Origin: Ampelocalamus luodianensis
Lineage: Eukaryota > Streptophyta > Magnoliopsida > Poales > Poaceae
NCBI GenBank assembly: GCA_036346255.1
Contig: CM070638.1
Location: 36,704,394-36,768,393 of the forward strand
Reading direction: 5' to 3'
DNA: 64,000 bases
Positions 21,384-33,376 of the stretch are shown in pieces (within the stretch, counting starts at the first letter, position 1; every line of letters begins with the position of its first letter). The notes below the pieces were generated by a model. It was not told the origin of the DNA. It saw nothing but the letters and a program-made list of their open reading frames with translations, and made no database searches. A program made the translations under genes and the position numbers.

Positions 21384-22288
21384 TTGGTTATTGCTGCATT
21401 TTCAGGTATGGCAGATGCGAGCCACTACGAGTTGCTTGACCCGGTGATTGACGCGCGTCACCGTAGCCTCCTCAGTACCGTGCTCCCCCTGGAGGGCGAG
21501 GCGCCGATAGAGCTTGGCGCGTTGTGGATACGCACACCCATCAGGGCATGGAGGCTGCACCGAGACTAGCTTCTGAGGTACGTGTAGTTCTGACCTTCAT
21601 GCACTCAATCGCGGTATGACTACTTTGCGTGGACTTACGTTTGTTCTCAATCATTTCGATGCAGGTTGAGAGCGGCAGGCCTCCTTCCACTAGCGAGGAT
21701 GGTGGAGGTGATATGGGAGGACGACCAGGACCACGGTGCTGGTCGTACGTCTAGGCGTTTTCCATACGACCGGGCCCTACTGACGTTGTTGGTGAGGGGA
21801 GATGGCCCACACATTCCACCTCCCGTGCGGGGAGATGGCGCCGACACTGCAGGACGTGAGCTACCTGACTGGGTTGCCCTGCACAGGCGCTCCGATGTCG
21901 GCGCACGACATCCCGGCCACGTGGCGCACGGACCTCCTAGCTAGGTTCCACGATGTGCTGCCGGCGGGCAATGGGTACGTGGAGTTCAGCAGCTCGCACG
22001 GGCCGACGTTGAGGTGAATCTGCCAGTTCTACGTAAATCTTCATAACTATTGTCATCTCACATCAATTCGTATGTGAACCTTGCTGACGTGTACGTGTAT
22101 TCTTGCAGCCCGAGCGTATGGCGCAGAACGCAGGCGACGTCATTGTTAGGAGGCACTTCGAGGCCTACTTGCTGTGGTTGCTCGGGTGGGTCATGTTCCT
22201 GGGGTCCCATGGAGACAGCGTTGATAAGCACTACGTTCAGTACGCACACGAGCTGGCGGAGTCGCCGGTGGACGAGATCCCCTCGTAA
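21384..22288 (+). pseudogene. Plant mobile domain (PMD / MAIN-like) gene in the MULE
   Basis: After a TTTTCAG acceptor the frame gives MADASHYELLDPVIDARHR and stops in ALWIRTPIRAWRLHRD. After an intron-like gap with a cag acceptor it continues RAAGLLPLARMVEVIWEDDQ, then in a shifted frame HTFHLPCGEMAPTLQDVSYL and TGLPCTGAPM. 22103-22288 gives IVRRHFEAYLLWLLGWVMFL, then HGDSVDKHYVQYA. The H.FHLPCGE...TL.DV..L.GLP.G order is the PMD signature found in MAIN/MAIL proteins and in many retrotransposons and MULEs. Exons, introns and at least two frame breaks are visible. Its role in transposition is not known. Confidence 0.8.
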
Positions 22289-22466
22289 GCTTGGGGTCCG
22301 GCCGTGCTGTGCGAGAAGGAGAGAAGAGCGAGGAGGAGAAAAGTTAGCGAAGCGCTGTTTGTCCAGTTGCCCACCTCTCAGGTAATTTTTTGACTACAAT
22401 GGATTACATAGTTTTCTGGGCTATTTATTTTTAGATATGTAGTTCATCATGTAAATGTTCTTTACA

Positions 22467-25204
22467 CTATAGTGCGTCAAATATGTCTGACGTCGCCAAT
22501 TTTAAAATTTACTATGGCCGAGGGACTATTATGGAGGGTTCCGAGGGAATTGATTTGAGTTATTTCCAGTCAGCGGACGTGCCCCTACCAAGACCTGAGC
22601 AGTGTACATTTGGCACTGTGATGTGGTGGTTGTTTCACACGTTCCAAGTGGACCGTAATGTGTACGATCTGACATTGAGTTGCCTTGCCCTCTAGGCAGG
22701 ACAGCCCACGTATTGGGAGTTAGTGCAACTAAAGGGAACAAATTCATAGCGGTCGTATGTACGCATGGCGAGGGAGAGAGGATGGAAATTGGTCCTTCTG
22801 GTCTAGGCTTATGCCAAACCCACTCCAGCATCCGCGTCTGAACAAGGAGGAGTTGCTGACACCGAGGAAGAAATCGAGGACTCCAGCGCGGTGCACACAA
22901 TGGCTGAAGGACAAGGGGTTGCTGATGCCGTCGATGAAGACTTTGCCGCCGTAGCTCCTTTAGTGAGACAAGCTAGTGGGCTTGCTGACGAGGGTGAGGA
23001 GCTGGAAGACCTCGTGCAAAGGATGGATCTCGAAGACCGGGAGTACATGGCATTGTCCGAAGATGAAAGCTCCGATGACGAGGATGATGCAGACCAGCAG
23101 GCGGTTCCATCCGAGTGGAATACATACCAGTTCGAGAACCTCGTCATCAACAAAGGCTCCCGTGTACCGTGGGAGTACGACCAGAGTGAGGTCAGACTAG
23201 GAGCTATGTACAAATGCAATGAGGCCGTGCAGGATGCGGTCAAATTCTGGGCATTGTCGGTGCGGCGCACATTCACCATCGTCAGGTCTACCCCAAGATA
23301 CTACGACATGAAGTGCGGCATAGAGGGATGGCCTTGGCGCGTGAACGCATTTCAGCCCAAGTGGGACACCTACTAGAAGTGCTCTATAGTGGTCCATCAC
23401 ACATGCATCGTCGCTGAGTCAGTGCAGTCCCACCGGAACCTGTCATCAGGCTTCATCGCCAATCTCATGTACGGTGAGATCGTGGATAATCTAGATTTTG
23501 AGCCACGATCCATCATTCGGGCCATTGAGGTAAGGTTCCAATACACTATCAGCTATGCCAAGGCTTAGAGGGCAAAACAGAAGGCATTGGAATCAAGGTT
23601 CGACACGTTCGAGGATTCCTACCACAACCTCCCTAGGCAAACTCTGAGTCATACAAGACAGGAATCCCAGCACTCATGTCAACATTCAAGACGCCACATA
23701 TCCGAAGTGGCCTGATAAGAGGGTACTACAACGAGTATTCTTTGCCTTTGGTCCATACATCAATACATTCTAGCACTGTCGTCCAATCTTGTGTATCGAT
23801 GACACATTCCTGACTGGAAGGTACAAAGGCCAAATACTGACTGCAATAGTGACGGACGAAAACAATCAAGTTCTTCCTGTGGCATTCGCTTTCGTTGAAA
23901 GCGAGAACACGGATAGCTGGCTGTGGTTCCTGAAGAATGTGAGGATTTTTATTGTGCAAAACTGTCCCAACGTATGCCTCATACATGATCGGCACGTAGG
24001 CCTACTGCGTGCAATAACTCAGCTACAACAAGGAGAAAACGTACCACTTCCATAGCCGAATCTACAGAGCAGGTGGTGCATGAGGCACTTGGGTGCAAAC
24101 TTCTATAAGCGGTTCGCAACAAGGACTTGATGAACCTATTCAAGTGGCTGTGCAACCAGAACCACCAGCGGAAGTTTGAAACACTCTGAAGATTCTGGAT
24201 GACCGGACCCAAACCCACCGAAGGGAGGCAGTGAGAAGGGCCGCCCCAAGCGCTGACCAGGGCCCTGAAGCATTGCCATAGCTACCCACAAACGGTCCTA
24301 GTGTCACGAGGAAGACAGGGGCACAGGTGAAATGCTTCTCGGACTGGATTGAGCACGAGCCTAAGGAGAAGTGGTCGCTGCTACATTACAGGGGTGGTGC
24401 TCGATATGGTATCATGACAACCAACCTAGCTAAGGTTTACAACTGGGTCATGCACGGCGCTAGGTGCCTCCCTTTGCTTGGTATTGTTGAGGCAATTCTC
24501 CACGGTACCACAAACTACTTTGTTAACAGATGCAGCAATACGTCGCTCGCCATGGCAAATGACAGAGTACTCTACTCCGTCATGATCACCACATACATGG
24601 AGGAGAAGAGAAAGAAGGATGAGATGCACCGGGCATTCAAGATGGGCACGAGGAGCTTCGCTTCGAGATAATGTGCAGGGATAAAGGACGTCGTGGAACA
24701 AACCGCGAGAGGATCACCCATGAGTGCACGCTACGCCGCGATAGTTGCGTATGCACTTGTAACAAGCCCCTTCTTTTGCATAGGCCCTGCTCCCATGTCA
24801 TGGTCGTCTGTTTGACGATGGCGCAGCATCCCGGCTAGTACTTCTCTCACTATTTCACCAAGGAGACGGTGATGCAAACATGGAGTGGAGAGATGTATGG
24901 TTACGCCGTTGTTGGCCATTTCACTAGCCATCCCACCTGGGAGCAACTAATCTGGGCCGCGGACATGGGTAGGCTCAAGGGAAAGGTTAACCGGCGATAG
25001 GTACGGCGCATCAGGAATGATATGGACGAGGCAGAAGCCGGACATCGTACGAAGAAGTGCTCTATTTGTAGGGAGTATGGGCACACCTTCAAGACATGCC
25101 CCACGCGAAATACTCAGGACCAAAGAGACATCGGCATTCCGAACGTCGCCGCGGGAACCTCATCTGGTGCCCTGACTAGAGGCAGTCCACATGGGAGACG
25201 TTGA
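22467..25204 (+). pseudogene. MURA-type MULE transposase, decayed
   Basis: Pieces lie in order in different frames. N-terminus 22467-22695 (MSDVANFKIYYGRGTIMEG). Acidic linker and MuDR-type DNA-binding region 22891-23376, with VRLGAMYKCNEAVQDAVKFW and CGIEGWPWRV ending at a stop. Catalytic MULE domain 23789-24055, with CIDDTFLTGRYKGQ, ESENTDSWLWFLKN and HDRHVGLL supplying D, E and D residues. C-terminal region 24327-24671. SWIM zinc finger near 24745-24800 (CTCNKPLLLHRPCSHVM). Terminal CCHC knuckle CSICREYGHTFKTC near 25058-25100. Many stops and shifts, so inactive. The protein would bind the TIRs and cut the element out. Fusion or linkage with a PMD gene is notable. Confidence 0.85.
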
Positions 25205-25504
25205 GGTCGCGGCCACGGAAAAAAACGGACAGTAGTAATATATTGTTAGCAATGTTCTGAATTATCATTTCAATTTAGTGTTATGATGTTTTGCTACAAG
25301 TTCTGTAATATTTGTGTGTATGAATTCCCGGGCAAATCGTAATTTCACTTACCTTTCCCTTTACGAATCGTTGATACCTCAATCGTCATCGCTAAATTCT
25401 TCAAAAATTAACCGTAGTAGAACAACATACAACAATGACAAAATGTTATTGTGAGTTTAACACATTTGGTACCGTTTAAATTTTAGAAAAATCACAAACT
25501 GGTT

Positions 25505-25684
25505 AAGTGGGAATAGGGTTGAGATATCTATCGCCAGTTACAATGGCGATACATATCTTAACTGGCGACAGGGTCCCTGTCGCCAGTTCAACTAGAGACA
25601 GAGATATATTTTTGTAATTTTTTAGAGTTGTTATTTATTTTTGTAAATATGTTTTAAAATTATATTATTTTTTTAAAAAAATTC
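25505..25684. repeat. Right TIR of the MULE
   Basis: Inverse of the left TIR. It includes tatcgccagttacaatggcg, ctggcgacagggtccctgtc and cgccagttcaacta, then the AT-rich outer part ending aaaaaaattc. Confidence 0.8.
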
Positions 25685-25689
25685 AGAAA

Positions 25690-26820
25690 CCTCGCTCGCC
25701 ACCGCCTTCCCACCGCACCCGGCCATCTACTCTTCTCTCTAGTCTCTGGATGCTCTGGATGCCGCCACACCGCGCTTGCCGTTGCCTTCCCCCTTCCTAG
25801 ATGCTGTCCCACCACTCTAGCAGACGCCGACGACCTCTGCTACCCTCATCTGGTGCCACGGCGCACCGGCTGCCGCCTTACGGGCTGGTGCAATCCTCTC
25901 ACTCGTCCTGGATTAGGCTGGTGCGAATGGTCGGCCATGTCACATCGTCATGGTAGTACACGGCAACGGTGGACAGTGTCCTCGCCATGCTGCACAACGA
26001 GCTTGGCGCCCGTAGCACTGCCGGCATTGCCGGGCTCGAGTTCGTCCCCTGGACATCGACATCATGAAGATGGTCACGCTCTGCGATGTGCCGCGCGCAG
26101 CTCCCACCTCCTGCATCGTCCACTGTTGTCGTCGTCTCCTGTGGTTGCACTCGGCCCCAAATCAATGCATGGCATGCTTTATTGCTCACTACCACCACGT
26201 GCTCGGCGAAATGCCTAGCCCATTCCTGGTTTGTTATTTTCCCCCTTTTTTGGTTGATTCTTCATCGTATGAAGTTCTTGGAAATAGGAACAAGCCGAAC
26301 AAGGTTGCTGCCCAAATTGGTGCGCCATTGCTGGTTCCCATCAAAACAAAAGAATTGGTGCAGTGCACCATCCATCTGCACATAGCAAGGTCTACCCATT
26401 CTGAGTGGTTTGTTACATGCATATATTTTTATAGTAAGATTTTTTAAGCTTAATTGACGTTGTTGTTATTTGTTTAGGTATTATCTGAAAGATCCAAACT
26501 GTTCCATGCAAATTGATGATATATAAATCGAAAGAGAGTAACAGGTGTAGCATTGTAGCATTGCGTCATCCAACCTGGTGACCATTTTCTGTATTTCGTC
26601 CACGTTCCTTATATCGAGGATCATGGCAATGCTATTTTGGTTCAATTCTTCTTTATTGGTTCTTTTACATGAAGGATGGATTATAATTGGTAGGTTGCGA
26701 GGTGTCATCAGCAGCTTCTGCAAGGGCATCAGCAGAGAGTCAAAGCAAACTTCACAAGGTTCCTTGTTTCTTCCTCTTTGATATCTCATTGTTCATGACT
26801 AAATTTTCTTCCGTGCTTCG
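25690..26820. other. Unassigned gene-like sequence
   Basis: 25690-26230 is GC-rich and exon-like. One frame gives VLAMLHNELGARSTAGIAGL at about 25975-26035 but stops soon after. 26680-26760 has exon-like bases ending cacaag before gttcct. I recognise no family. It may be fragments of a host gene split by the MULE and the LTR fragment next door. Confidence 0.3.
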
Positions 26821-26829
26821 AATGATCGG

Positions 26830-28062
26830 ACCAAAAGCCAGTGGCGGCGGAGTGCAACCGTGCCAGTGCCAATGTAGCGACAATAGCTTAGTTGGTATGC
26901 TCACTAGGCACAGAGCAAAACGAGCAAAAGAAGGTGGCAGCCATGGCCGGCGACGAAGAGCTTGGCGCCGAGGGCGAACGGAGGCGAGGGAGACCCGGCG
27001 AAGTGGCAAAATGGACTCCTGAGAGTACGAGGATGCATCTGGAGGTGTTGTCTTGGCACTGGCGGCAGTGAGACAGCGGCAGCGGCGACTTTGACGGCGG
27101 CGAGCTCTACGGTTGCAACGACTTCGACGATGGGGTGACGTCCGACGGAAAAGGAGAGGAGCACCAGAGAGAACGCGAGCTCTAGATCTTAACGACGGTT
27201 ACGAAGTGGCCGGAGGACCTTCAGGGGCGACGAAATCGACGAAGAAAGCTTGCGGCGGCCGGCTCGGTCTTTGGCAAAATCCGACGCGATTGAGGTGAAA
27301 TCGAGATCGAGTCTTTAGGGTTTCGGTGGAGAAGAACAAGGCGAAGGATATGACGCGGAGAGGAGGCCTTAAATAGCACCGGATGGGAGCGTTGGAGATG
27401 CAGACCGGCAGACTGTGCGGCAATCATGAAGAACACGGACTCAAGGAGTCCTAGAGGTAGACGACAAAGCTCACGTGGCATGCAGGCCCATGGGCAGTGA
27501 AACAAATAAAAAGGCAAGCAAAGCTCCAGCTGGGCCACGACGCTGAAGGAAACCAAGGCGGCCAGAGCGCGAGTGAAACACAGCTGGTCCTGCTTGGGCA
27601 GCTCGGGCCGGAAGAAAAGAAAGGAGCGGCCGGGAAGAAATGGTGGCCCGGCTCGGGAAGAAATGGAGAAGCGCCTTAGCTGGGGCCAAGGCTTGGCTTG
27701 CCGCGCGGGAGAATAACGGCTGGGCCGAAAAGTAGAAATGGGCCAGAGCTTTAGGAAATTCAGCCCGAGACAAATTCTGAGATTTATATTAGGTTTTTCT
27801 TTTTAGAAAATAGCAGAAAAGTCAAATAGCACTTAGAAAATAGCAAATGAACTCATAAAATTTATAGAAAAATATATATAATATATTCAAGAACATAGAA
27901 TCCAAATAAAATAATTTTTATAATATTTGATGTTTATATTATTCATATTAAATTGTTTTTGACTCATGAAAATCCATATTAAGATTTAACTTTAGCAGAA
28001 AAATTCAAATGGTTATTTTTGTTTTTAAAACTTCCAAATAGACCAAATTTTGGGATGTTACA
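26830..28062 (-). repeat. Gypsy-type LTR fragment
   Basis: Minus strand starts TGTAACATCCCAAAATTTGG at 28062, the same terminal motif as the LTR at 13568. A TATA-like CTATTTAAGG lies on the minus strand at plus 27369-27378, followed by a CT-rich leader. The outer ~280 bp is very AT-rich. The inner limit (about 26830) is a guess, and no TG...CA end or PBS is found. It interrupts the copia fragment at 28063. Confidence 0.45.
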
Positions 28063-29258
28063 TACCCATACAAATTCTGTTGTAGTATTCGCTAGAGACT
28101 TGTATTTGGCTTCCATGCTTGATTGTGACACTGTATTTTGCTTCCAAGAACTCAATGAGATCCAATTTTAACCAAGAAACACTGCATATCCTTTGGTCAA
28201 GCACTGATCATCTAGACATCCAGCCCAATCTGCATCATTGAAGGCACTAAGCAAACTCGAAGTGAACTTTTGAATCTATAAGCCAATTGTTATGGTTAGC
28301 TTCAAATACCCTAGGATCCTCTTGACCACACTCCAATGCGAAGTAGTAGGCCCTACAAGAAATTTACACACCTTATCGACCGAAAAAGAAATATCTAGCC
28401 TAGTCAACATCAAGTATTGCAATGCGCCAACCATACTTCTGTAGTTCGAGGCTTCTTCAGCAGACAACAAACTCCCATCTTCCTTTGACAACCTTTCTGT
28501 AGCATCCATAGGAGTTCTAACTGGCTTACACTCTCCATGTTTGCATGCCGCATCAACTCTGTTTGCATATTTCTGCTGGCTCAAGACAACACATGTTCTG
28601 GCTGTGATCAGCTATATGCCTAGAAAATAGTGAAGATTACCGAGATCTTTTACTGCAAATTCCTCCCCTATTGCTACTGCACCAACCCTTCGGCGTCCTG
28701 TGACGACGAGCTCACTACTATGACATCATCAACATGAATGAGCATATATATGGTGACTCCAACTTGATGAAAACCAAAGAGAGAAGTGTCTGGTTTTTGC
28801 GGTGTAAACCCTATTAATTCCTCAAGCTTTGTGCTCAAGCGAGAATACCATATGCACGAGGTGCCTGTTTAAGTCCGTACAAATCTTTGTCAAGCCGACA
28901 TATATAATCTGGATTCTTGTGATCTTCATAACCAGGTGATTGAGCCATGTACACCTCTTCTTATAAGAAGCCATGCAAAAATGCATTATGAACATCCAGT
29001 TGTGTCAATGACTACCCTCTTGAAACAACAATATGCAAGACTAGACAAATATTTGTTGGTTTCACAACTGGGCTAAAGGTATCCTTGTAATCGAGACCAT
29101 ACCATTGTTTAGCCTTTTGTATCCAGTCTAGCTTTGTAACGATCTATGCTTACATAAGCTTTTCTCTTGATCTGTTACACCCACCTGTAGTCAATTACAT
29201 TGGATCCACGCTTCTTAGGGACTAACCTCCACATCTTGTTCTTGAAGTGAGCATCATA
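28063..29258 (-). pseudogene. Ty1/copia pol fragment (RT and RNase H)
   Basis: Minus-strand frames begin with the first RT motif KNKMWRLVPKKRGSNVIDYR. They continue through a YMLIHVDDVIV catalytic box near 28730, then the ORF at 28584-28276 (YRSMVGALQYLMLTRLDISF), and end in EAKYKSLANTTTEFVWV at 28063, the RNase H motif. Several stops intervene. The gag, protease and integrase side is missing at 29258, where a duplicated gene-like segment begins. The RNase H side is cut exactly where the LTR fragment starts. It would have copied the element RNA into DNA, but it is inactive. Confidence 0.8.
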
Positions 29259-31100
29259 TCTCTCTATATAAAAGGAGGAAGAAAGGGGCTGAGGGGAGAG
29301 TGGCCACGTCACTATCTTTTTATGCGCCGTCGGATTTCGCTCAGCTCGGCCGCGTCCGTCCGATGAGACCGGGTTTCTCGCCCATGCCGGGCACATCTCG
29401 CGACGTGTGCACGCTCATGTCGTTCCTTCGCTTCCCAAAGACGCTTCTTCCTCCTCTCTCTCGCCCCACGCCATGTCCATTCCGCTTCCCCCCGTTCCCC
29501 TCCCTCACCTCCCACGACGGCCGCCTCCTAAATCCTCACCGCGCTGTCCCACACCTCCCGCTGTTCTTCTCTCCACAGCAGCAGCAGTAGTGGTAGCCAC
29601 CGCTTTCTCTTCACGGACGGAGTCCCGGGGACGAGACGCCATGTCGCCTCACAACCCACCGTTCTCATCTTCTCTTCCTCCCTGCCTCCTCCCGCGCCAA
29701 TGGCGCCTGACGCCATCGGGATCCCGCCTCTTCGCGCACCGCATCAAGCACGGCCGAGGCTACCACCGCCGCCGCTACCACGTGTCCCCTATGCTCTCGC
29801 GGACTTCTCCGCTCTCCGCCGCCGAGGCGAGCAGAGAGCGCCGTCCGTGTTCACGGCTCCGACGGTGCCCGCCTCGCCTCGCCTCTACAAGGTGGCGGCC
29901 CGTGCTCTACCTCTCCAAGCCCGACCCAAGGTCTCTAGCGCCGCCGACGAGCCGCTGCGCAAGTCGACACTCGCCGAGGGCATGCTCGCATTGCGCCGTC
30001 CGAAGCGGCCGCGGCGCGCGCGCGTACCGGGCGGCCGCGGCGGAAGAGGTGGTGAGCCTGGCGCGATCAGAGCACCGCAAAGACGGAGCGGCGTCGAGGG
30101 CGTGGCGCCAAGGTGGCGAGATGGTGAAAAGGCCGGGAAGAGGAGGGCCGTGGTGGAGGGCGCCGAGGTGAGGAGGGTGGGGAAATGGTACGGGGACGCC
30201 ATCTTGGAGAAAGCCAGGATGGAGGAGAAGGTTCTCTTCCCGATATCTAGAGGTTTAGTTGAATCTTGGAACACACCAGATGTCGTTGAATCCTGAAAAT
30301 AATACCATGACTGCCATTCCCAAGCATTAGCAGACCATGGTTTGGTAATTTTTATTCTCTTTCACTTATATAGAAATTCAACTACATCTTTTTTAGCCTC
30401 TTTAACTCTTTTCAACCCAAAGAGTTTTGTTTCCTTTGCTAACCATTGTTTTCACTCGTGTCAAGTGGAAAATAATCTTGTGGTTGTAGCTGGGAACACT
30501 AGAACAACATTGTTGAATAAGGTTTAAGGTATTTCTTTGGAAAACCCCTGCAATTATTTATACTAAAACATAGTGCGAGAAAAATGTTTGGTCATGGATT
30601 TGCTTAAACATATATAATGTTCGACATTCCACTTAACACCTTGTTGTTTTGCAACATCGCTGATTACCATGCCGTCATTGTATGTCCTTACATATTATAT
30701 GGTCGTGTTTTTTAGTGAGGATGGTTGTATCGAAATGATCTCAGATATCGTGTTTCACTTTGAAATGGACCTACATATTTCTTTGCCATAGCTATTCTTA
30801 TGGGGCTTTAAAGCATCGTTGTTCGAGGCTTTTGAAGATACATTGAGCTCAAGATTTTTCAATGCAAGGCAAAATGAGGTGTTACATACATTGGTAATAA
30901 TTCCTTTCTTGATCCTCTAGATCATACCATACATTTGTTTCTAATGAGCCGCTTGTTGTCACAAGAAGCGCCACTGAATCGACGTTGTCCGATTCTAGCA
31001 TAGCCCAAGGATTCTAGCGTGTCGTGGACGTGTCACGACGAGCACGGATCGGGAGGCGCCGGGAGTTTCGGAGGGCTTCTCCGTCCATAGTCACCCAAAG
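29259..31100 (+). repeat. Duplicated gene-like segment, copy A
   Basis: Similar throughout to 58001-59579, from tctctctatataaaaggagg to the shared end ccatagtcacccaaag. It has a TATA box (29265-29273), a GC-rich exon-like block to about 30240 ending KARMEEKVLFP, then AT-rich intron-like sequence. Copy A has about 270 bp (30740-31030) missing in copy B. Within that block 30795-30893 reads as a possible exon (LWGFKASLFEAFEDTLSSRF) before gtaata. Frames in the GC-rich block are not conserved between the copies, so neither ORF set is trustworthy. The EEKVLFP tail faintly resembles hemerythrin-type helices, too short to assign. The 31101-31155 flank matches 39362-39421. Confidence 0.75.
29265..29273 (+). 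promoter_or_regulatory. TATA box of duplicated segment A
   Basis: TATATAAAA, preceded by tctc and followed by ggaggaagaaagg, identical in copy B at 58007-58015. Confidence 0.5.
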
Positions 31101-31155
31101 AGCAACCTACCGCCAAGATGTCTTGGTATGTGGAGGTGATTTGGTTTACTCTTAA

Positions 31156-32157
31156 TGATGAGGACATCCTTAACTTAGATACAACCGTGCCTACACACAC
31201 AACTGATCCATAACCAGTGTTACAAGGACCAATTACTCGAGCTCGTGCTCGCCAACTTAATCACCAAGTAAATTCGTTCATATGTTTATATATTACTGAG
31301 AATAGATCGCTACCAAATGTAAGTGATTTAATTGTGTTTAGGAACATAGGAAAGGACCAAGGAGTGGTATGTGGAGTCATGGACAAGCATAGAAGGCATA
31401 ATGGAGGTCATCACGTCACTTTGGGTCCGAGCCAAGCAAGAGTTCGAGTTAGGCTCGTTCTGGATTTGAGTTCGGACTACTGCGACAACACTAAGTTCAA
31501 ACGACTGTAACTTCTTCATACGGACTCCGTTTGGGACGTTCTTGGACTTCATTGAAAGCTTATCAAGTCTACTTTCCAATGGATCCAACCTCAGCTTCAA
31601 ATTCCAACCGAGCAAGCCACAATAAACAAAACAATCCACATTTATTTTTTTGCCCGAGTCAAAAAGGGTGTTGCGCCACCTCCTCTTGGGCCCATGGGCC
31701 TTGTAACCCTAGGGGTGTGCGTCCACTTCCCTGTCTGCCACCCCTGGTCGTCTTCCCATATAGGAGTCACCGTCCCCCTAGCTAGAACTCGAATTTTGTT
31801 GAGTTTAGGTTTAGCCATTGTGCAAACTTTTGTTCTTCAGTTGTGTCAGACGACCACCTGTCAAGACAGCCTTCGGGATCCCACATTTGTTTTTAATACC
31901 ATCTATACTACAATTCCTATTTGCAATATCAGATTGCCTATATTTTATTCTTGCTAGTTCTTCGATTGCTCGCAGGAATTGAACCTCGTGTTCAGGTTGA
32001 TCACGCTTCCAGCACGGTCAATAATGTCGCGGAGTTGGTTCAACGATTGCTAAGGCGCAAGCGTCGTCGTACGGTTGTAGTCGGATCGCGAGAGTCACCT
32101 CCACCAAAATCGATAGTTATCAATTTCATCGAAAGATCGGGAACTCCGCCTCCATCA
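31156..32157 (+). repeat. 5' LTR of the gypsy element
   Basis: 1002 bp, starts TGATGAGGACATCC, ends CGCCTCCATCA. A weak TATA-like catatagg lies near 31758-31765. The first ~350 bp are the same sequence that encodes the pol C-terminus in the 3' LTR, so an open frame persists here (31217-31510). Confidence 0.95.
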
Positions 32158-32159
32158 AG

Positions 32160-32171
32160 TGGTATCAGAGC
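32160..32171 (+). promoter_or_regulatory. Primer binding site (tRNA-iMet)
   Basis: TGGTATCAGAGC, two bases after the 5' LTR. Exact initiator-Met type. Confidence 0.9.
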
Positions 32172-33376
32172 TCAAGGTTGCTCGGTGAGAATTTACTTTT
32201 TTTCGTAGTTAGGTTGCTTAATTCCGAAAGTCCAGAAAAAAGCCAAAAAAAATAGGATTAGATCACCTATCTGTCCAAGACCAATTGCGTCATTGCATCT
32301 TCTTTTCAGTGTATTGCATTGTTGAACTTTCAGTTGCATCGTCGTGTCCTTTGCTAGTCTTAGTGTCTAGTTCCTTTAGAGTTTCGAGTTCTGCTCACGT
32401 TTGGTCGCACCGTTGTGGTTGGGTTCAATTTGTCGCCTCCATCAAGCCGTGCCGCGACCACCAGCGCCGCCATCCCTTGCCGCATCCTTCCGTGGCCACC
32501 ATCCTCCTATTGCGGCAAGCCACAATCCTCCTGCCGCCTCCACTCCAAGGGAAACCCTAACCAAGAACAAAAGTTTGTTTCAGTTTGTGACAGAAAAAAA
32601 GAGAGAGAGAAAAATAGAAGAGGTTGTTTTCGTGCTACCAGAAGGAAACCTAAGATTCATCTGACTTCGACAACGCGATTCAAAGAAAAAGAAAAAAAAC
32701 ACATAACTTTTGCATACGACCTCTGATTGGGGTGATTCTTGATCCGTTGGAAAGGAAACGAAAAGATAGAGTGAAACAAATCTAGGGAATCTGGGGATTT
32801 TATCTACGCGTACACACCCGGGCGCATGCGCGGCTGCTCCGACCCCAAAAAAGGTCGTTTATGGCCTCAAAACGGGCCCGCAAACAGAGAAAAAAAATCA
32901 AGTTTCTCAGAATTCGCTCAAAATTGATAGAGACCTTTTACAAGTGATTCTAAGGTCCCCGTGAAGACGGCATCCTTTTTCGAGCCTCCGAACTCCGTGT
33001 GCAACGTTCTCTAGCTCTGCCACGCTATGCTTTCGTTTGTGTTCTAGGCTCGCGTCTCTAGTCTAGTCTAGCCTAGGACCAACACTAATCGGCGCTGAAC
33101 GATTTTTCAACTTGCATTGCTGAATTGATTATTGCTAATCCTTGCTACCATACTTGAGCCTTCCCAGCTACACCTTTCCTACACCGTACAGGCTGAACTT
33201 TACCTGGCAATCGCTCCATCCAATCTTCGTTGACACGTTGATACCGCTGGTTGTCGATCATCCCTGTTTGCTTGGTAAGAATTGGTAAGAATTCGATAGA
33301 AGGTTTGAGTGTGAGCGAATTTTGAACCACATCATCCTAGTAGTTGTTAGGGACATATACTTGTGATTTGCTAACA
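32172..33376 (+). other. Leader of the gypsy element
   Basis: 1.2 kb without a supported ORF. The last ~40 bases (gggacatatacttgtgatttg, then ctaacaatg) match the leader of the non-autonomous element near 5747-5795, and are candidates for shared packaging or translation signals. Confidence 0.6.

Larger units (their letters stand above)
20361..25684 (+). mobile_element. Mutator-like element (MULE) with long TIRs
   Basis: 5.3 kb bounded by long terminal inverted repeats. The left end (gaatttttttt..ataatataattttaaaa, 20361 on) is matched by the reverse complement of the right end at 25684, and similarity runs inward for about 150 bp. Inside on the plus strand are a plant mobile domain gene (21384-22288) and a MURA-type transposase (22467-25204). 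Expected 9-11 bp target duplications were not found (ccaacaaac on the left, agaaacctc on the right), so the flanks or ends may be altered. All genes are broken. Confidence 0.85.

Noticed and set aside
29985..30000. Hemerythrin-type gene from the EEKVLFP tail of copies A and B
   Set aside because: Only about a dozen residues fit and no metal-binding His series is readable. Kept as a remark only.
29407..30171. 254-codon ORF in copy A
   Set aside because: The homologous DNA in copy B is shifted relative to it, so the frame is not maintained. Pro/Arg/Ser composition.
31217..31510. Possible independent gene of 97 codons
   Set aside because: It is the 5' LTR copy of the pol tail encoded in the 3' LTR, not a separate gene.
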